A DNA stretch of 64,000 nt, taken from Purpureocillium takamizusanense. Taxonomy: Eukaryota; Ascomycota; Sordariomycetes; Hypocreales; Ophiocordycipitaceae. Made by a program: the position numbers and the translations under genes. This document shows positions 23,598-34,967 of this stretch, piece after piece (positions within the stretch are counted from its first letter, which is position 1; each line of letters opens with the position of its first letter). The stretch spans positions 72,001-136,000 of the forward strand of contig NC_063079.1 of assembly GCF_022605165.1 (NCBI RefSeq), in the 5' to 3' direction. Under the pieces are notes generated by a model that saw only the letters and a program-made list of their open reading frames with translations, made no database searches and was not told the DNA's origin.

Positions 23598-24224
23598 ATG
23601 TTGTCTTTTCGCTCCATTGTCCTCGTGCTTCTAGCAGCTACATGCAGCTTGCAGAGCACCGACATTACATGCGGAGGCCAATTTCCAAAAGCAGGCGACG
23701 GGTTTGCTAAGCGCCCCGACGGCTGCTCAAGCTGGAGCGACGATCCGACGCTGGTGCGCGACAAATGGGGCAGTGCAAACTTCGGTGGTGTCTGCGACGA
23801 GCATGACCGCTGCTACTACACGAGGGGCAGTAACGTCGACGTGTGCAACCGCAACTTCTGCAATGGTCTTGTAGATGCATGCGGAAGGGCTTACTGCAAG
23901 AGGATTCCGATTCTCGGCAACCGGTGCGTGCCAGGGGTCTACGAGTCGTGTACGGCGATTGCGAGCACGTATTGCGCTGCAGTCAAATCAGTAGCGGCGC
24001 AAACGTATGCGAAGGCACAAGACCTTCAAGCGAGCTACGAAACATGTATCACGGAGCATGGCGGAGTCGCACCTCCAGTGTTGTGCAGCAATGGAAAGCC
24101 CAAGGGTGCGATGTGGACTGAACCTGTCCCTGGTACGAGATGCGAATTCACCACGTATACTTGCCGCGACGGCGAAATCAAGAGGACCGGCTCATTCCGC
24201 AAAAGTCACTGCATCGAGCTCTGA
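23598..24224 (+). CDS. Secreted phospholipase A2-like cysteine-rich protein
   Basis: Single exon, 208 residues. Residues 1-20 form a signal peptide (hydrophobic SIVLVLLAAT core, cleavage near LQS). The mature part has 16 cysteines. Residues 62-72, FGGVCDEHDRC, match the PLA2 superfamily active-site layout: a glycine-containing calcium loop followed by Cys-x-x-His-Asp-x-Cys, with His69-Asp70 as the catalytic pair. A further Asp and paired cysteines follow at 80-100. The C-terminal 50 residues form a small Cys-containing extension (CEFTTYTCRDGEIKRTG). Secreted PLA2 enzymes hydrolyse the sn-2 ester of phospholipids; activity here is inferred from the motif. The gene begins only about 250 bp from the RIP-mutated block yet has an intact frame and many CpA sites, so it has escaped mutation. 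Confidence 0.75.
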   Translation: MLSFRSIVLVLLAATCSLQSTDITCGGQFPKAGDGFAKRPDGCSSWSDDPTLVRDKWGSANFGGVCDEHDRCYYTRGSNVDVCNRNFCNGLVDACGRAYCKRIPILGNRCVPGVYESCTAIASTYCAAVKSVAAQTYAKAQDLQASYETCITEHGGVAPPVLCSNGKPKGAMWTEPVPGTRCEFTTYTCRDGEIKRTGSFRKSHCIEL

Positions 24225-26004
24225 CACAGTCCTGATGAATACTAGCGGGGACAACCTGTCGCCGCTGGAAGCTCTCCATTTATTGCGTCGCGAAACCGGA
24301 CTTGTGGCTACAGTCTCCGGGATTTCGCCTGGAAAGGGTCTTGTTCTGACAACTGCCGAAGGAGAAAAGTCACGAGGCCAAGGCAAAAACCTCAGGAGAC
24401 TCCAAAAAGATGAGCGCAGTGAGGATAGCTGAACCTGCGAGTACGACAAGCTATGGGCGTTTCTTCGAAGTCTGAGAGGCCGGGTTGCCTGTGTTAGGTA
24501 CTGCTCCACCGAAGCAATCGAAAAGCCGCTACACAAAGCTAGCTGACGTCGTTGGAATGCTTGTGGGGTGAACGCGGTAGACATTGACGAATTGAACGGC
24601 AGGCACTTGGCTGCGAATGCATCGCATAAAGTCTATCGTCCCGCCCATGCCACGAAGTCGAAATGTCGAACTCGACGGGGGCTGAGCGCAGCCACAAAGA
24701 GGACGTGCTTCAACGAAGTAACCGTACAATCCTCAACTGGATTAGCTCACATAGCCGTCCGATTGCTCTTAGCAACAAAGCACAACGAGGTGTATAGAAT
24801 CTGGATTCCACCGTGGCAATAAGCGACCCTGGTAAGTCTGCGGCAGGGGATGCTCTGGCGACCCGTCCTGACGCAGGGTCCAAAGCATCAATCCTACAAT
24901 CGCAGATGTGGGGAAGATTAAGGCTTTCAGCCCAAAACAGCCCAAAGGCGGATGTGGATGTGATAACCCTGGGGCTGCCGCGCAGAAAGTATAGTTGTGA
25001 AGCCAGTAGCGTCAAGGGTTTCTGTGAGGGCCGCAGCGTCGGCTTCGAGGTAAATGTCCGCCCAAACGACCATCTCACTTGGCCAGCAAAGTTCTCGATC
25101 TTGTGTGGCAAACCAAAACTGCCGAGTCATCTGACTGACTGGGGATCCATAAGAAGTCTCGGCAGTCTCGGCCTGGCGCCGCATCCGTGATCGGCAAGAT
25201 TCCTTTTTGGACCTGCCGCGGCGCCGCGTTCGATGTCCTCTAATGCACAGCGGGTCATAGCATGCTGCAAATGGCCCAAGCTTCATCTAGATCCAGCAGT
25301 CAGTCGGGGTGCAGCGTGCGACTTGCAAAGGTGGTGTACGGTATAATAGCAGTGCTCAGCCAGTATGCACCCTCTCAATTCGCGTACTTGTTGGGATAGA
25401 CCAGTGATGCCTGCCAAAGGCCTAGTCTCGTAGCTATGCACGGTGAGTCTTAAGCGCACTTGTATAGAATAATGCGAGCCACGCTTGAGGTGCATCAATG
25501 CGTATATCCGCCATTCAGTGATTGATGGTCTGCTACAGTTTGTACTGTACCAGCTTGAAAAATATTCTCATTTAACCTTTAGTCGGATCAAAATTTCGTA
25601 CATCTATTGGCTAAGCCCAGAGTGTCATAACATTCAGCTGGATATAATAGCTGTCAGTTGGGGTGGCGTGAGGGCAGTAGAACGCACTACATCTACAGAA
25701 CAAACGCCCCTAGTGTAGGGTATCATCAATCGCACTGCCCACTCCCGAATGAGGATCTCTTCCTTCAGCCATCCTGTTATGGTAGCTTTCAACGAAGTTC
25801 TAATTTTCATATTCGATGAATGTCAAGGGTGCCTAGTGAAGGCGACGTGCATGCAGCGTCCGCTATATAAGTCCCAGTGGTGCACAGTTTCGTTTTCTCG
25901 TATCTGCTACTCTGGCACTATCCTCTACTGTGGTCCTCCAATTACAAATTATTTACCGAGACACCAACATATATCCTCGCCTGGACGCTCAATAAGCGAC
26001 CATC
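24225..26004. other. Decayed intergenic stretch, no gene recognised
   Basis: This is 1.8 kb with scattered short frames on both strands (longest about 130 codons) that match nothing I know and show no splice logic. Lower GC and frequent stops suggest old decayed accessory DNA. The last 140 bp contain the TATA box of the lectin-like pseudogene. Confidence 0.4.
25864..25870 (+). promoter_or_regulatory. TATA box upstream of the ricin-like pseudogene
   Basis: TATATAA lies about 140 bp before the first ATG at 26005. It suggests the promoter outlived the coding frame. Confidence 0.35.
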
Positions 26005-27401
26005 ATGTCGGACTCCACCTTTGAGAGTGAGCTTGATGCTTTGGACACTATCGCAGACTACGTACCGTATGTAAAAGGCGCGATTGAGGCATATGGATTC
26101 TACCAAAAGCTTTTCTCACTTGGGTCGATGGAGAGGAAGCCGTCGTGGCAGGACATAATTTCAAGATCCGAAAGCAGAATCATTGCGGCCATCAAGACCG
26201 CTGAGATGACTCAGAAGATAAATACTTCGAAAGGGGTGGCAAAGTTTTGGGAATACACGTGTGCACCGTTTCTAGAGAGCAGTCAGTTGTCCTAGCCGTT
26301 CCTGCGAAGCACCGGCTAAGCATTAAGTAGACCCGATTTCGCCCAAGATAGCGGTTTCGAGCACTTCATTACGATTGGAACGGTGAATACCATAATTGAA
26401 AACGCAACGGACGTTGTGGTGTTCTTTTCTGGTAATGTCAAACAGGAATATGCGTCGTTTGAGGCTCTAACAACCGGTTATACGTTGCTCTTTACTCTTC
26501 TTACGGTCAGGGAGACGTACTATATCGCCGCCGAGAACCGCAAAACCAACACAACAATCCTCAGCAGCCAGGCACAGAGAGCCTGTGACGTAATGCGCGC
26601 GAATGGCCAGACAAATATCTGGCCCGCCGGACGGAGTACGTATCAGTTGAAATTGAGGAGAAATATTCCGGTCATGCGGCTCCCGTGGGAGAAGGGCGCC
26701 AGAAGCATTCCACGGGGTGGTACATTCTTCACGATTCAGCGCCAGATCCTGCGACCGGTAGTCTCGAAGGTTTTCGTTCGGACTATTTCCCAAACCGGTT
26801 TGAAGAAGTAAAGAAACGATACCGGCAGTCACGATTCGCCATGAAGATCTGGCCAGAACTGTTGCGACGTTGGGTATCCCTCGCTGGCACAGCACTTGTT
26901 AGCGAAAGCTTTCCACTACCGGTGGCCTCCTCACGCGTATGGTTCCGTTTCAATAGCCTCGCTTCGCCTTCAATGAGCATTGACGTGGTCAACGACCCGA
27001 CCAGGGTCCCGAGCGACGCACAGCTTCAACTTGCGCAGCAAGGCAACTACTCCGGCCAATTTTGGCAAATCCATGCCTGTGATACAAGCCCAGGACGCTG
27101 CAATCTTTGCACGTTATTCCTGGGCCACGGCATGTGTCTGGATGTTTATGGTGACGACAAGACGCACCCGCACCTCACAACAGCAGGCAACTACTCTGGC
27201 CAGCAATGGCAATTTACTTATAGAGAACGTGATCTAGCCTGGAGCATGTCAATTTCATTTTCTGGGGTCGACATGTTTCTTTCCGGTTCGACAAACACCG
27301 ATGGATCAGTTCAGTTAACGGTTAGGCCCCGAAATGAAAATGACAAAGGGCAACTGTGGGTTATACGGGCCATTAGGCCGATTACGGAGCAGGCCTTTTA
27401 A
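26005..27401 (+). pseudogene. Broken gene with C-terminal ricin B-lectin-like domain
   Basis: Coding-like sequence runs through three blocks. 26005-26292 starts MSDSTFESELDALDT and continues in the same frame past TAG (26293) and TAA (26320) to about 26628. A one-base shift near 26629 then moves the reading to the frame that ends at 27401. Both stops could derive from CAG and CAA by C-to-T at CpA. The N-terminal 300 residues are an unrecognised helical fungal domain. The last 150 residues resemble a ricin-type beta-trefoil with two GNYSGQ-x-W-Q repeats, the Q-x-W hallmark. A 72-nt intron (26259-26330, GTGTGC donor) could remove the two stops but not the frameshift. The product would be a cytoplasmic lectin-like protein without signal peptide. 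Confidence 0.65.
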
Positions 27402-27727
27402 TCTGTTCTTATAACTTACTAAGTACTGTACTGTAAATTCCATTGTGGTTTGCCTCGGATGTGGGAATCCGAAATCAGAATCATTGGAGGTGCATGCGAT
27501 TCGGGATTGGGCCCATTGGCCAGAGCGAGAATGTTAAATACTAGAACTGTATGGCGGCGATGGTTTACCTTTCTGCGCGTTGGACTTAACGAGATTCACT
27601 TGCACACCGCCAAGGTCACTTCCCGGCCGCCACACGCCAGCGTAAGTTCCGGCCGACCAGCAGATGCTTGTCTGGTTTGGCCTAGCCTTTCTCCTTTCCC
27701 CCAAGCCCTGACATCTCGTACCAATCA
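27402..27727. other. Intergenic region, nothing recognised
   Basis: 326 bp between two broken genes. No frame or signal can be supported. Confidence 0.35.
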
Positions 27728-28372
27728 TTCGCTCGAGGCGATCTGAGAGACATCATCATCCGCCCCGTACTCATCCCTTGGGGATATTTGATCCGAGTCC
27801 ATGTCTTCTATGCCTTGATTATACTTGCAACCCTTCATATCTTCGCTGTTCTCCCCATCTTTAGGGCCTGCCGTATGGACCTTTACAGTGCTCGAGTCGG
27901 AGGCAATAGGGTTAAACCGAAGTCAGATAATGCAGCCTCGGGTTACCGCCGTACATGAGGATGGAGTGACAGAGGTACCCGCGACAACTCAGGAGCTGGC
28001 AAGAGCTTCCGATTCCTTGTTGGTATTTCTGAGCCTATAGTATTGTAAGTCCCCTAATTTCGCGTTGATCTCCAGCTCTGCTCGTCATATACTTGCCAGA
28101 AAGTAACAACGGATAACCCGCAGCGGTTATCAAGGATATGGTTCTTGACTTAAGCCCTCAGGCGTCGAGTCCCGTGCTGGGCTCGTCGGACAGAGCGCTT
28201 GCTCATCCGCCGCTATGTGGCTGCCGCCGACTACACGGCCATCGGAGCCGCTCTGCGTCTTCCAGGACGACACGACCTCCGGGACATATTGAACGAGCAC
28301 AAAGCAACCGCAAAGGCCATTAAGTTCATGGAATTGACGGAGATCTCTGGGCAATTCAGGATCGAGTCCTAA
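27728..28372 (+). pseudogene. Gene relic with a well-formed intron, frame broken
   Basis: A GTAAGT donor at 28045 and CAG acceptor ending at 28123 define a credible 79-nt intron. Just before it an in-frame TAG (28038) interrupts a frame that would read LLVFLSL into VIKDMVLDLSPQAS after splicing; the TAG could come from CAG. Downstream, coding-like sequence shifts frame near 28190 into LLIRRYVAAADYTAIGAALR and ends with TAA at 28370. Upstream, 27728-27900 also encodes a hydrophobic helix (VHVFYALIILATLHIFAVL) in a different frame. I do not recognise the family. It is probably a decayed accessory gene; sequencing error would be the alternative. Confidence 0.3.
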
Positions 28373-28866
28373 CCCAGACAAAGCTGAGCATTGTGGGGGG
28401 AGGTGCTGTAGGTATGCAGACCCGAGACAAGAGGCGAATCGCTTTGAGAGAGCATGCACACGATGAGCATCAGTAGAGAACCACGATCTGCAGGAGCGGG
28501 CAGGCAAATGTAGATTGAGGTTAAGGAGCATGTCCATTTGACGACGACAGCGCCAGAGGTACCGCTCGCCACGCCATGTTGTCCAGTTCATTGCACAAAG
28601 ATCCGCTAGAGGTGCAATAGCCTTGTGATCGAGGCCGCATGACCAGCTCGTCCACATGCGGCCAAGAACAAGAGCCACTTGCGCCGTCGCTTCGATTCTT
28701 GATGTCCAGCGTGTGGCGGATGCAGGTCGGGAGCGGGGCCACAAAGGTTTTCTTGCCCCCGCAAAGCAACGACCGGAAGCGCCGTTCTGGTCCCTGCAAC
28801 CTCGGTTAGGGGTAACCCTAAATCTCAGGCCAAAGAAAGGGTTCCAATGGCAACCGATGTCCGCCC
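28373..28866. other. Intergenic region downstream of the carboxylesterase
   Basis: A long minus-strand frame crosses this region but has no domain and overlaps the relic at 28124-28372, so I treat it as chance. Nothing else is recognised. Confidence 0.4.
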
Positions 28867-30603
28867 TCAAGGCAGCTCATATCCCCCCAACTTCGTTGCT
28901 TCCCATAGTGCAGTTCGCCACGCCTCCAAGACTCGTTTCGATATCTGCGTGTCTTCGAATAACCTGACCCCACATTTCCTTACATCCAACACATTTCGGA
29001 TCCCGTCCGGCCCAAAAGTCACTTCCGGCCAAACAAGCGTTTTCGATTTCCCTCCCCGCTGATTGGGATATCCGGTCACTGCGTGGCGAACGAGATAGCC
29101 CTGAAAAGCCTCCCACAGTGGCATCGTGCCATTGATATGCCTACTACTGTACCAAGTCGCAGGCAGATCACTACCATGCGTCCCAGGCGCGACACTATAT
29201 TGTAACGCCCAGGCTCTCTTCGGGTATGCCTCTAACAGGGCACGGATATTACATGTGAAGAGCTGGTCCCTCACCACAGCGGCGGCCATCTCGCTCACGT
29301 TGGCATACTCACTCGTGTAAAAGTTTTTGAGTGTAGAGGTCTGTTGCGAAGCGTAAGAAGGGAATATGCCGGAGAGGGAGTTATCGAGAAAATTATCGGA
29401 CGGAGCTCGGGGAACGAAGAGGCTGCTTTCATCGATAACGTGCGACACTATCATGGAGCTCAGATTCTTCCAGTAGTTCCCCTTGGCAAACTCAATCAAG
29501 GGGCTCTGGCGAATAAACTTTCCGTCGGGTGCAGGGGCCGCGCCAATAAATATTCTGTTGTTAGCTTCAACCAGCGTCGTCAAATTGGCAGCTCGAAGAC
29601 ATGCCAAAGTGCTGTTGCGGGTACTTGCATCACAGCCGGCGGCGGTTGAAAACCGCTCAAATTGCATTTGCACTAGACCGTTCCGGTCTATCTGTGGCGC
29701 GGCACCTGGACTCTGAATGACAGCCTTGTGAAACAGAGGATCGAGCTTTCCACCCTCCGCGACAAGATGATGTAAAATCGAGCCGCCACCGGCAGATTGT
29801 CCCCAAGCAGATACATCCCTCGGATCACCGCCGAGAAGACTGATGTAAGATTGCACCCACTCTAGTGCAAGGCGTTGGTCATGGAGCCCAGCATTCGAGA
29901 TCCCGTCGGATTTAATAATTGGGCCAGCGAGAAATCCGAACGCACCTAGTCGGTAGTTGATCGTTACGACTATGAGATTGTTGTCTGCCCGTTGGATGAG
30001 GCTGGTACCATCAAACATGCCGGATTCAAGGTCCATGTCTTTGGAGCCAGAGGTGAAGCCACCTCCGTGCATCCATGTAATGACAGGAACCGGCCGAGTA
30101 GACTTCTTTAAGGCTCTTCCCGGCACATAGATGTCGAGGAAGAGGCAATCTTCGTGTACTTGGATATTAGAATAGTGTGACTATAAACGCAATGCGAGAC
30201 GTCGTACCTTCTGATGCACTTTTGGTCAAGTTTTGATATATTGGATCCATCAAAGACCAGGGAGGGACAACCTGAATACAGTTGTGTCCGTACGACCCAT
30301 TCTGGATCCCGAGAACAGGTTTAGGCGCTACTGGTTGCGCCCAACGCAGACGGCCAACAGGAGCATCGGCATATCGAATATTGCGGAAAGTATATACCTG
30401 GGGGACGTTTAAGCATATGAAGAAAAGGAATACCATGCCAGAATGGGACATGGCCCTACATCAGTAGATTTGTCGTACGTGGTAGCTCGCCAGGTGCCGT
30501 AGGGAAGACGAAGGAGAGGAAGATGGTCACTGTTCTCGAATCTCATACCCACTTCATGTGAAATGGCCACAGTGACCGACAAAAAAGGGAGAAAACACCA
30601 CAT
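28867..30603 (-). CDS. Secreted type-B carboxylesterase (alpha/beta hydrolase)
   Basis: Three exons, 30603-30460, 30397-30208 and 30158-28867, give 541 residues. Introns are 62 nt (GTAGGG...CCCAG) and 49 nt (GTACGA...CCAAG, branch-like CTAAT) and join VYTFRNIRYADAPVG and VHEDCLFLDIYVPG, both standard family segments. Residues 1 to about 16 are a signal peptide. The oxyanion-hole HGGG is at 142-145, the nucleophile elbow GQSAG has Ser233, and Glu355 (VIDESS) and His439 (PGTHGSDL) complete the triad. Length matches fungal type-B carboxylesterases/lipases. It should hydrolyse carboxylic esters outside the cell; substrate unknown. A carboxylesterase is the first intact multi-exon gene to the right of the decayed zone. 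Confidence 0.9.
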
Positions 30604-33257
30604 CTTCACACTATCCTGCTTGTGTAGCTCTCCGTTGTCCCGAAAGTCTTGAAACACGGGTGGGCTGAAGCGTTGGCGGTTGACGTCCAGGTACTTAAAT
30701 GCCCAACAATCCAATTCCCGTTCCTACTCGCTAAGCAATTTCAACAGCGCAGCGCACGGACTCAAAATCCCTGTTTTGTCAGTTAATAAGCGGAGAGATA
30801 CTGCCCCGAGAAACAGCACTTTTCAGTCCCACAATTTCACTGACGGACTGATGGTCATCGAATCAAGCCTCACTCGAGTTAGCATTGGTCGTAGCGATGA
30901 AGTCATGCAAAGGAACAGTCTAGAATGATCGCGCTTCGTTAGCCTTCCCATCAGATCGGCGGGTCACGGACTCCGTCTTACAATAAGGCAAGGTAAGCTG
31001 ATGCTTACGGATCTTTCAGGACTCCTTGCCCGATGCGACCTGTCGTCGGGACGAAAGAAACCGACAATCGCCAGATAAAGACGCCAGCCTCCGACAAATT
31101 TCCGGGCGCCGGGCTACTTTCGCGAGCCTTTGGCCCCAAAGTCAAAATAACCCAAACCGCGCAGCACGAGAATTTAGTTGGCTGTCAAAACTGAAATTTC
31201 AAGTTTCAGACGCGTCGAGCTGCCATGGCTAGTGGTCCTATCACCTATCCCAATTGGTCATGCGTCATATTCGAAATTGCTCCGAAATTCCCTTCAGATT
31301 CTCACATTTTGGGCGACTCTGACTCTATAGGTCTTCATGGCGGCTATGCTTCTATGTTTGTGATCCTTGTTTTGTGCCGGCATTGCAGCCACTCGGCGAG
31401 ACAACGGGCCATGCTCACGATCAAGTGCATCGTCATCTCGTGCCAAACTGGCCATGCCAAGTGAAACGATCTCACTCGATTTCTGTGGCGCACTCTTAAC
31501 ATCTGAACAAAATGTGATGTACAATGGTGAAGGGGCTTCTACGTGTGGTTGGTTTTGGGCGCTTTTGGATCTTTTTCGTTGGCGACCTGCTGCGACCTAG
31601 CCGCGTTCCCTAGGATTGTCGCGGCTCCAGCGGTGGCCGTCCTAGTCTTGGCGCCTCTTTAGGTTGGCCTTGTGTGTCGTCCATTGGGATTTGCAGAAGT
31701 GGGCCCTCCGGATTTAGTAGCTCCAAGACTCATCAGTCACATGGACCGTACTAGAAAGGCAGTATGGAGGCTCGGACTCGACTGCAGGCTGCAAGCCGAA
31801 AGCCGCAAGAAACCCCACCTCATCGTGGAAGCTTCCATGACGAGAATCTAGAGGTAGCAAGTCGACACCGCAGCAGTCCCAAGCAAGGGCACCACAAGAG
31901 CAATGGTCGGCCGGTCGAGCCGCACCCGTCTCGCCCCGAGCGCGCATCCATCGATCAACCCCAGCTCTTGCAGCCGACGAACGTCTCGCACTGCTTGCTA
32001 CGTCCCTGACCGACCTCCTCGGTATCGTCTTGGACACCGATGGCGATGCGGATGGCACTTCGGCCAAAGGCGAAATACAGGTCGGTAATAGTGGAGAGCC
32101 AACCCCAAGCCCCGGCTGGGTGGGTGCTAGAGGCGGGGGTTACATTAGTGCCTGACGTCTGCCGAGCCTCTAAAAGCCGCCCGGCTCCGGCTGTGCAATC
32201 GATCTCCAGTGGACCGACCCGCGGGGGGCTTCAGGCCCTCGGTGCTGCCTGGATTGTTCCAGTTGACGCGAGGAATCCGATTGCCCTGCACAGCCTCCAC
32301 GATAGTCCTAACAGGTAGAGAGACTCATTCCCCATCCCTGCAGCCAATTCTACCCTGACCTCCACGAGCACAGCACGGCCATCAACTGAAAGGCATGTCT
32401 CCGCTGCATGTTCGCGCCCGCCCGACGACAGTGCCCAGGCAGCATGCCTGGCGGCCCCGGACAGCGCTAGGAAGACCTCCACCAAGCTCCGGCTGATGAC
32501 AGGCTGCTTCGGTACCAACAAATCGCCTCTACACCATCACGATTCCCATCCGTCATTGCCGTTCACCGTCGCGGAATCCTGCATCAATTGCCCCAAGACT
32601 CAAAATGCGACTCATCGAGCGCTCACAACCCCTGCCAGCTGATCTTGGCCTACCCCGCTGTCGTCGGCGAGCTCCTCAACTGGGAACATGAACCCCAACC
32701 TCAGCCGGGCGTCTTTTCTACAATCCAGCTCCAAGACTCCGCCACCGCCCAAGAAAGAGACTAACTTGTTAGTTACTACCAGTGGTGGGGGTTGGGCTGC
32801 TTGTGCGCCATGCAGGCAGCCTCGTCTACTTCAACTTTCTCCCCTTTGGCGGCTCAGCATCGTGTCTCTGACTGCGATGTGACGCCCACTACGCGGATGC
32901 ATGCCGGGAGCGGGCGGTGCCAGCAAATTGTTGATATGATGGGCTGGCTGGCTGGCTGGCTGGTGGTGCAAGAGCCTCGTTCGTGCAACCATAAAACGAG
33001 AAGCCTCCTCCAGCCCCGAAAAGTCACCATCAAATCGCCATCAAAGAGACTCTCGAGGCAGACCTCTCTCTCTCCATACTGCGAACGAACAACAACAACA
33101 ACATCATCATCATCATCTCCTGAAACGCCCGGCCGTGATCTAGGTGCTGCCGTTCTTTATAGCCAGACCACACGTCCTTGATCCGATCCCCGAACCTTCA
33201 TCGTCCACCACAACTGCCCGCATCGCGCATCGACACCACACCACCACAACCGCCGCC
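30604..33257. other. 2.65-kb stretch without supported gene
   Basis: The left part (30.6-31.7 kb) is lower in GC and stop-rich. Between 31.7 and 32.8 kb several stop-interrupted coding-like snippets occur on the plus strand (for example ALLATSLTDLLGIVLDTDGD near 31990), possibly a decayed regulatory gene, but no continuous model can be built. The last 200 bp are CT-rich followed by CAA/CATCATC repeats (33063-33120), a typical fungal promoter/5' leader for the flotillin gene. Confidence 0.4.
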
Positions 33258-34766
33258 ATGTCGTACCGCATCTCCGCACCAGACGAGTACCTCGCCGTCA
33301 CCGGCATGGGCGTGCGTACCGTCAAGATCACAAAGGCCGCCTGGGTATGGCCTTTCCAGCGGTGCACCCGCTTCTCGGTCCAGCCCCACGACTACGCCAT
33401 GGACCTCCAGGCCATGACCAAGGAGAAGCTGCAGTTTTCCCTCCCCGTCGTCTTCACCGTCGGCCCCGACGTCAACGCCCGCGGCGCCAACGCCGGCCTC
33501 TCCGTCGCCGAGGCCGCCGGCCCCGCAGATGATGACCCCCGCGGCGGCCTCCGTGAGGACCGTGGCGACGCCCTCATGAAGTACGCCATGCTGCTGGCCC
33601 AGTCCGACTCTTCCTCCCGCGTCAAGACGGACCAGCGCACGCACGTCGCCAACATCGTCAAGGGCATCATCGAGGGCGAGACCCGCGTCCTCGTCTCCAG
33701 CATGACCATGGAGGAAATCTTCACCGAGCGCGAGGTCTTCAAGCGCCGCATCTTCCGCAACATCCAGTCCGAGCTCGACCAGTTCGGCCTCAAAATCTAC
33801 AACGCCAACGTCAAGGAGCTCAAGGACGCGCCCAACTCGGTCTACTTCGAGTCCCTCTCCCGCAAGGCCCACGAGGGCGCCACCAACCAAGCCCGCATCG
33901 ACGTCGCCGAGGCGCAGCTGCGCGGTAATGTCGGCGAGGCCCAGCGCAAGGGCGAGCAGGACCGCGAGATTGCCAAGATCAACGCCGAGACGGCCGTCCA
34001 GAAGACGGAGCGCGACATCGAGCGCTCCCAGGCCGAGGCGCGCCTCAACACCAAGCAGACGGTGCTGACGCGCGACGTCGACATTGCCCGCGTCGAGGCC
34101 CAGCGCGCCCTCGAGTCCAAGGACGAGGACCTCAAGAAGGAGGTCGAGATCCGCCGCGCCGCCGCCGAGCTGGAGCGCCTGCGTGCCCGCGACGTTGTCA
34201 AGGCCACCATTGCCAGGGAGAGCAAGCAGCAGGCCGCCGACGCCTCGGCCTACGAGGTGTCCGCCGACGCCCGCGCTCGCCAGGAGGCGACGCAGCGCCA
34301 CGCCGACGGCGGCGCCTACACGGTGCGCGTCGACGCCGAGGCGGCCAACTACGCCACCCAGCAGGCCGCAGAGGCCGCCGTCATCCGTCAGCTCAAGGAG
34401 GCCGAAGGTGTCAGCGCCATGGCCGACGCCTACGGCAAGATGGCGACGGCGTTTGGCGGGCCCGCCGGCCTCCTGCAGTACATGATGATCGAGAAGGGCA
34501 CCTACGTCGAGCTGGCAAAGGCCAACGCCGAGGCGGTTCGCGGCATGGCTCCCAAGATTTCCGTCTGGAACACGGGCAGCAGCAGCGGCAGCGGCGGTGG
34601 CGCAAACGACCCCGCCGAGGCGATGCGCAACGTCTACCAGATGCTGCCGCCGCTCATGACCACCATCAACGAGCAGACGGGCATCACGCTGCCCGAGTGG
34701 CAATTTGGGCGGCTCAATGCCCAGGCCGAGGCCATGCACAAGGGCAAGGTCAACGGCGATCAATGA
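33258..34766 (+). CDS. Flotillin-like SPFH/band-7 membrane scaffold protein
   Basis: Single exon, 502 residues. The ATG at 33258 has an excellent context (CGCCGCCATGTC) and begins MSYRISAPDEYLAVTG, the usual flotillin start; upstream in-frame sequence is low-complexity leader. The SPFH domain covers about residues 1-190 (TKAAWVWPFQRCTRFSVQP, LQFSLPVVFTVGPDV). A long Ala/Glu/Arg-rich coiled coil follows (about 190-390, with repeated EAQ/EAR units), then a C-terminal region with AEGVSAMADAYGKM and a final amphipathic part after a Ser/Gly linker. Flotillins sit on the inner leaflet of the plasma membrane and mark sterol-rich microdomains; in filamentous fungi the homologue is called FloA/reggie. 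There is no transmembrane helix. A 521-codon antisense frame exists but is a codon-bias shadow. Confidence 0.92.
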   Translation: MSYRISAPDEYLAVTGMGVRTVKITKAAWVWPFQRCTRFSVQPHDYAMDLQAMTKEKLQFSLPVVFTVGPDVNARGANAGLSVAEAAGPADDDPRGGLREDRGDALMKYAMLLAQSDSSSRVKTDQRTHVANIVKGIIEGETRVLVSSMTMEEIFTEREVFKRRIFRNIQSELDQFGLKIYNANVKELKDAPNSVYFESLSRKAHEGATNQARIDVAEAQLRGNVGEAQRKGEQDREIAKINAETAVQKTERDIERSQAEARLNTKQTVLTRDVDIARVEAQRALESKDEDLKKEVEIRRAAAELERLRARDVVKATIARESKQQAADASAYEVSADARARQEATQRHADGGAYTVRVDAEAANYATQQAAEAAVIRQLKEAEGVSAMADAYGKMATAFGGPAGLLQYMMIEKGTYVELAKANAEAVRGMAPKISVWNTGSSSGSGGGANDPAEAMRNVYQMLPPLMTTINEQTGITLPEWQFGRLNAQAEAMHKGKVNGDQ

Positions 34767-34967
34767 GTGCGATGTCTTGGCTTGAGTCGCATGTAAGATA
34801 TGGGCGTGGTGCGGATTGTATTATCACGAAACTCTTAAACTGGTGGGAATACCCTGTTCTGCTTGAGCGCGCGACAACAATTCCCTTTGTCTCTCTCCCC
34901 CTTTTGTATCTACTACTTATATAGACTGAATACAGCGTGTGATACCCACCCTTTCAGATGCTCTCTT

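Noticed and set aside
26259..26330. Intron that would remove both stops in the ricin-like gene
   Set aside because: The length (72 nt) keeps frame, but the donor GTGTGC is poor, reading through the stops gives equally coding-like sequence, and the frameshift near 26629 remains. Kept only as an alternative.
28130..28870. 246-codon minus-strand frame downstream of the carboxylesterase
   Set aside because: It overlaps better coding-like sequence of the plus-strand relic (28124-28372) and has no recognisable domain.
33198..34763. 521-codon minus-strand frame over the flotillin gene
   Set aside because: GC-rich third positions on the sense strand suppress antisense stops; the product is Leu/Gly/Val/Asp-rich with no domain, while the sense frame is a full flotillin.
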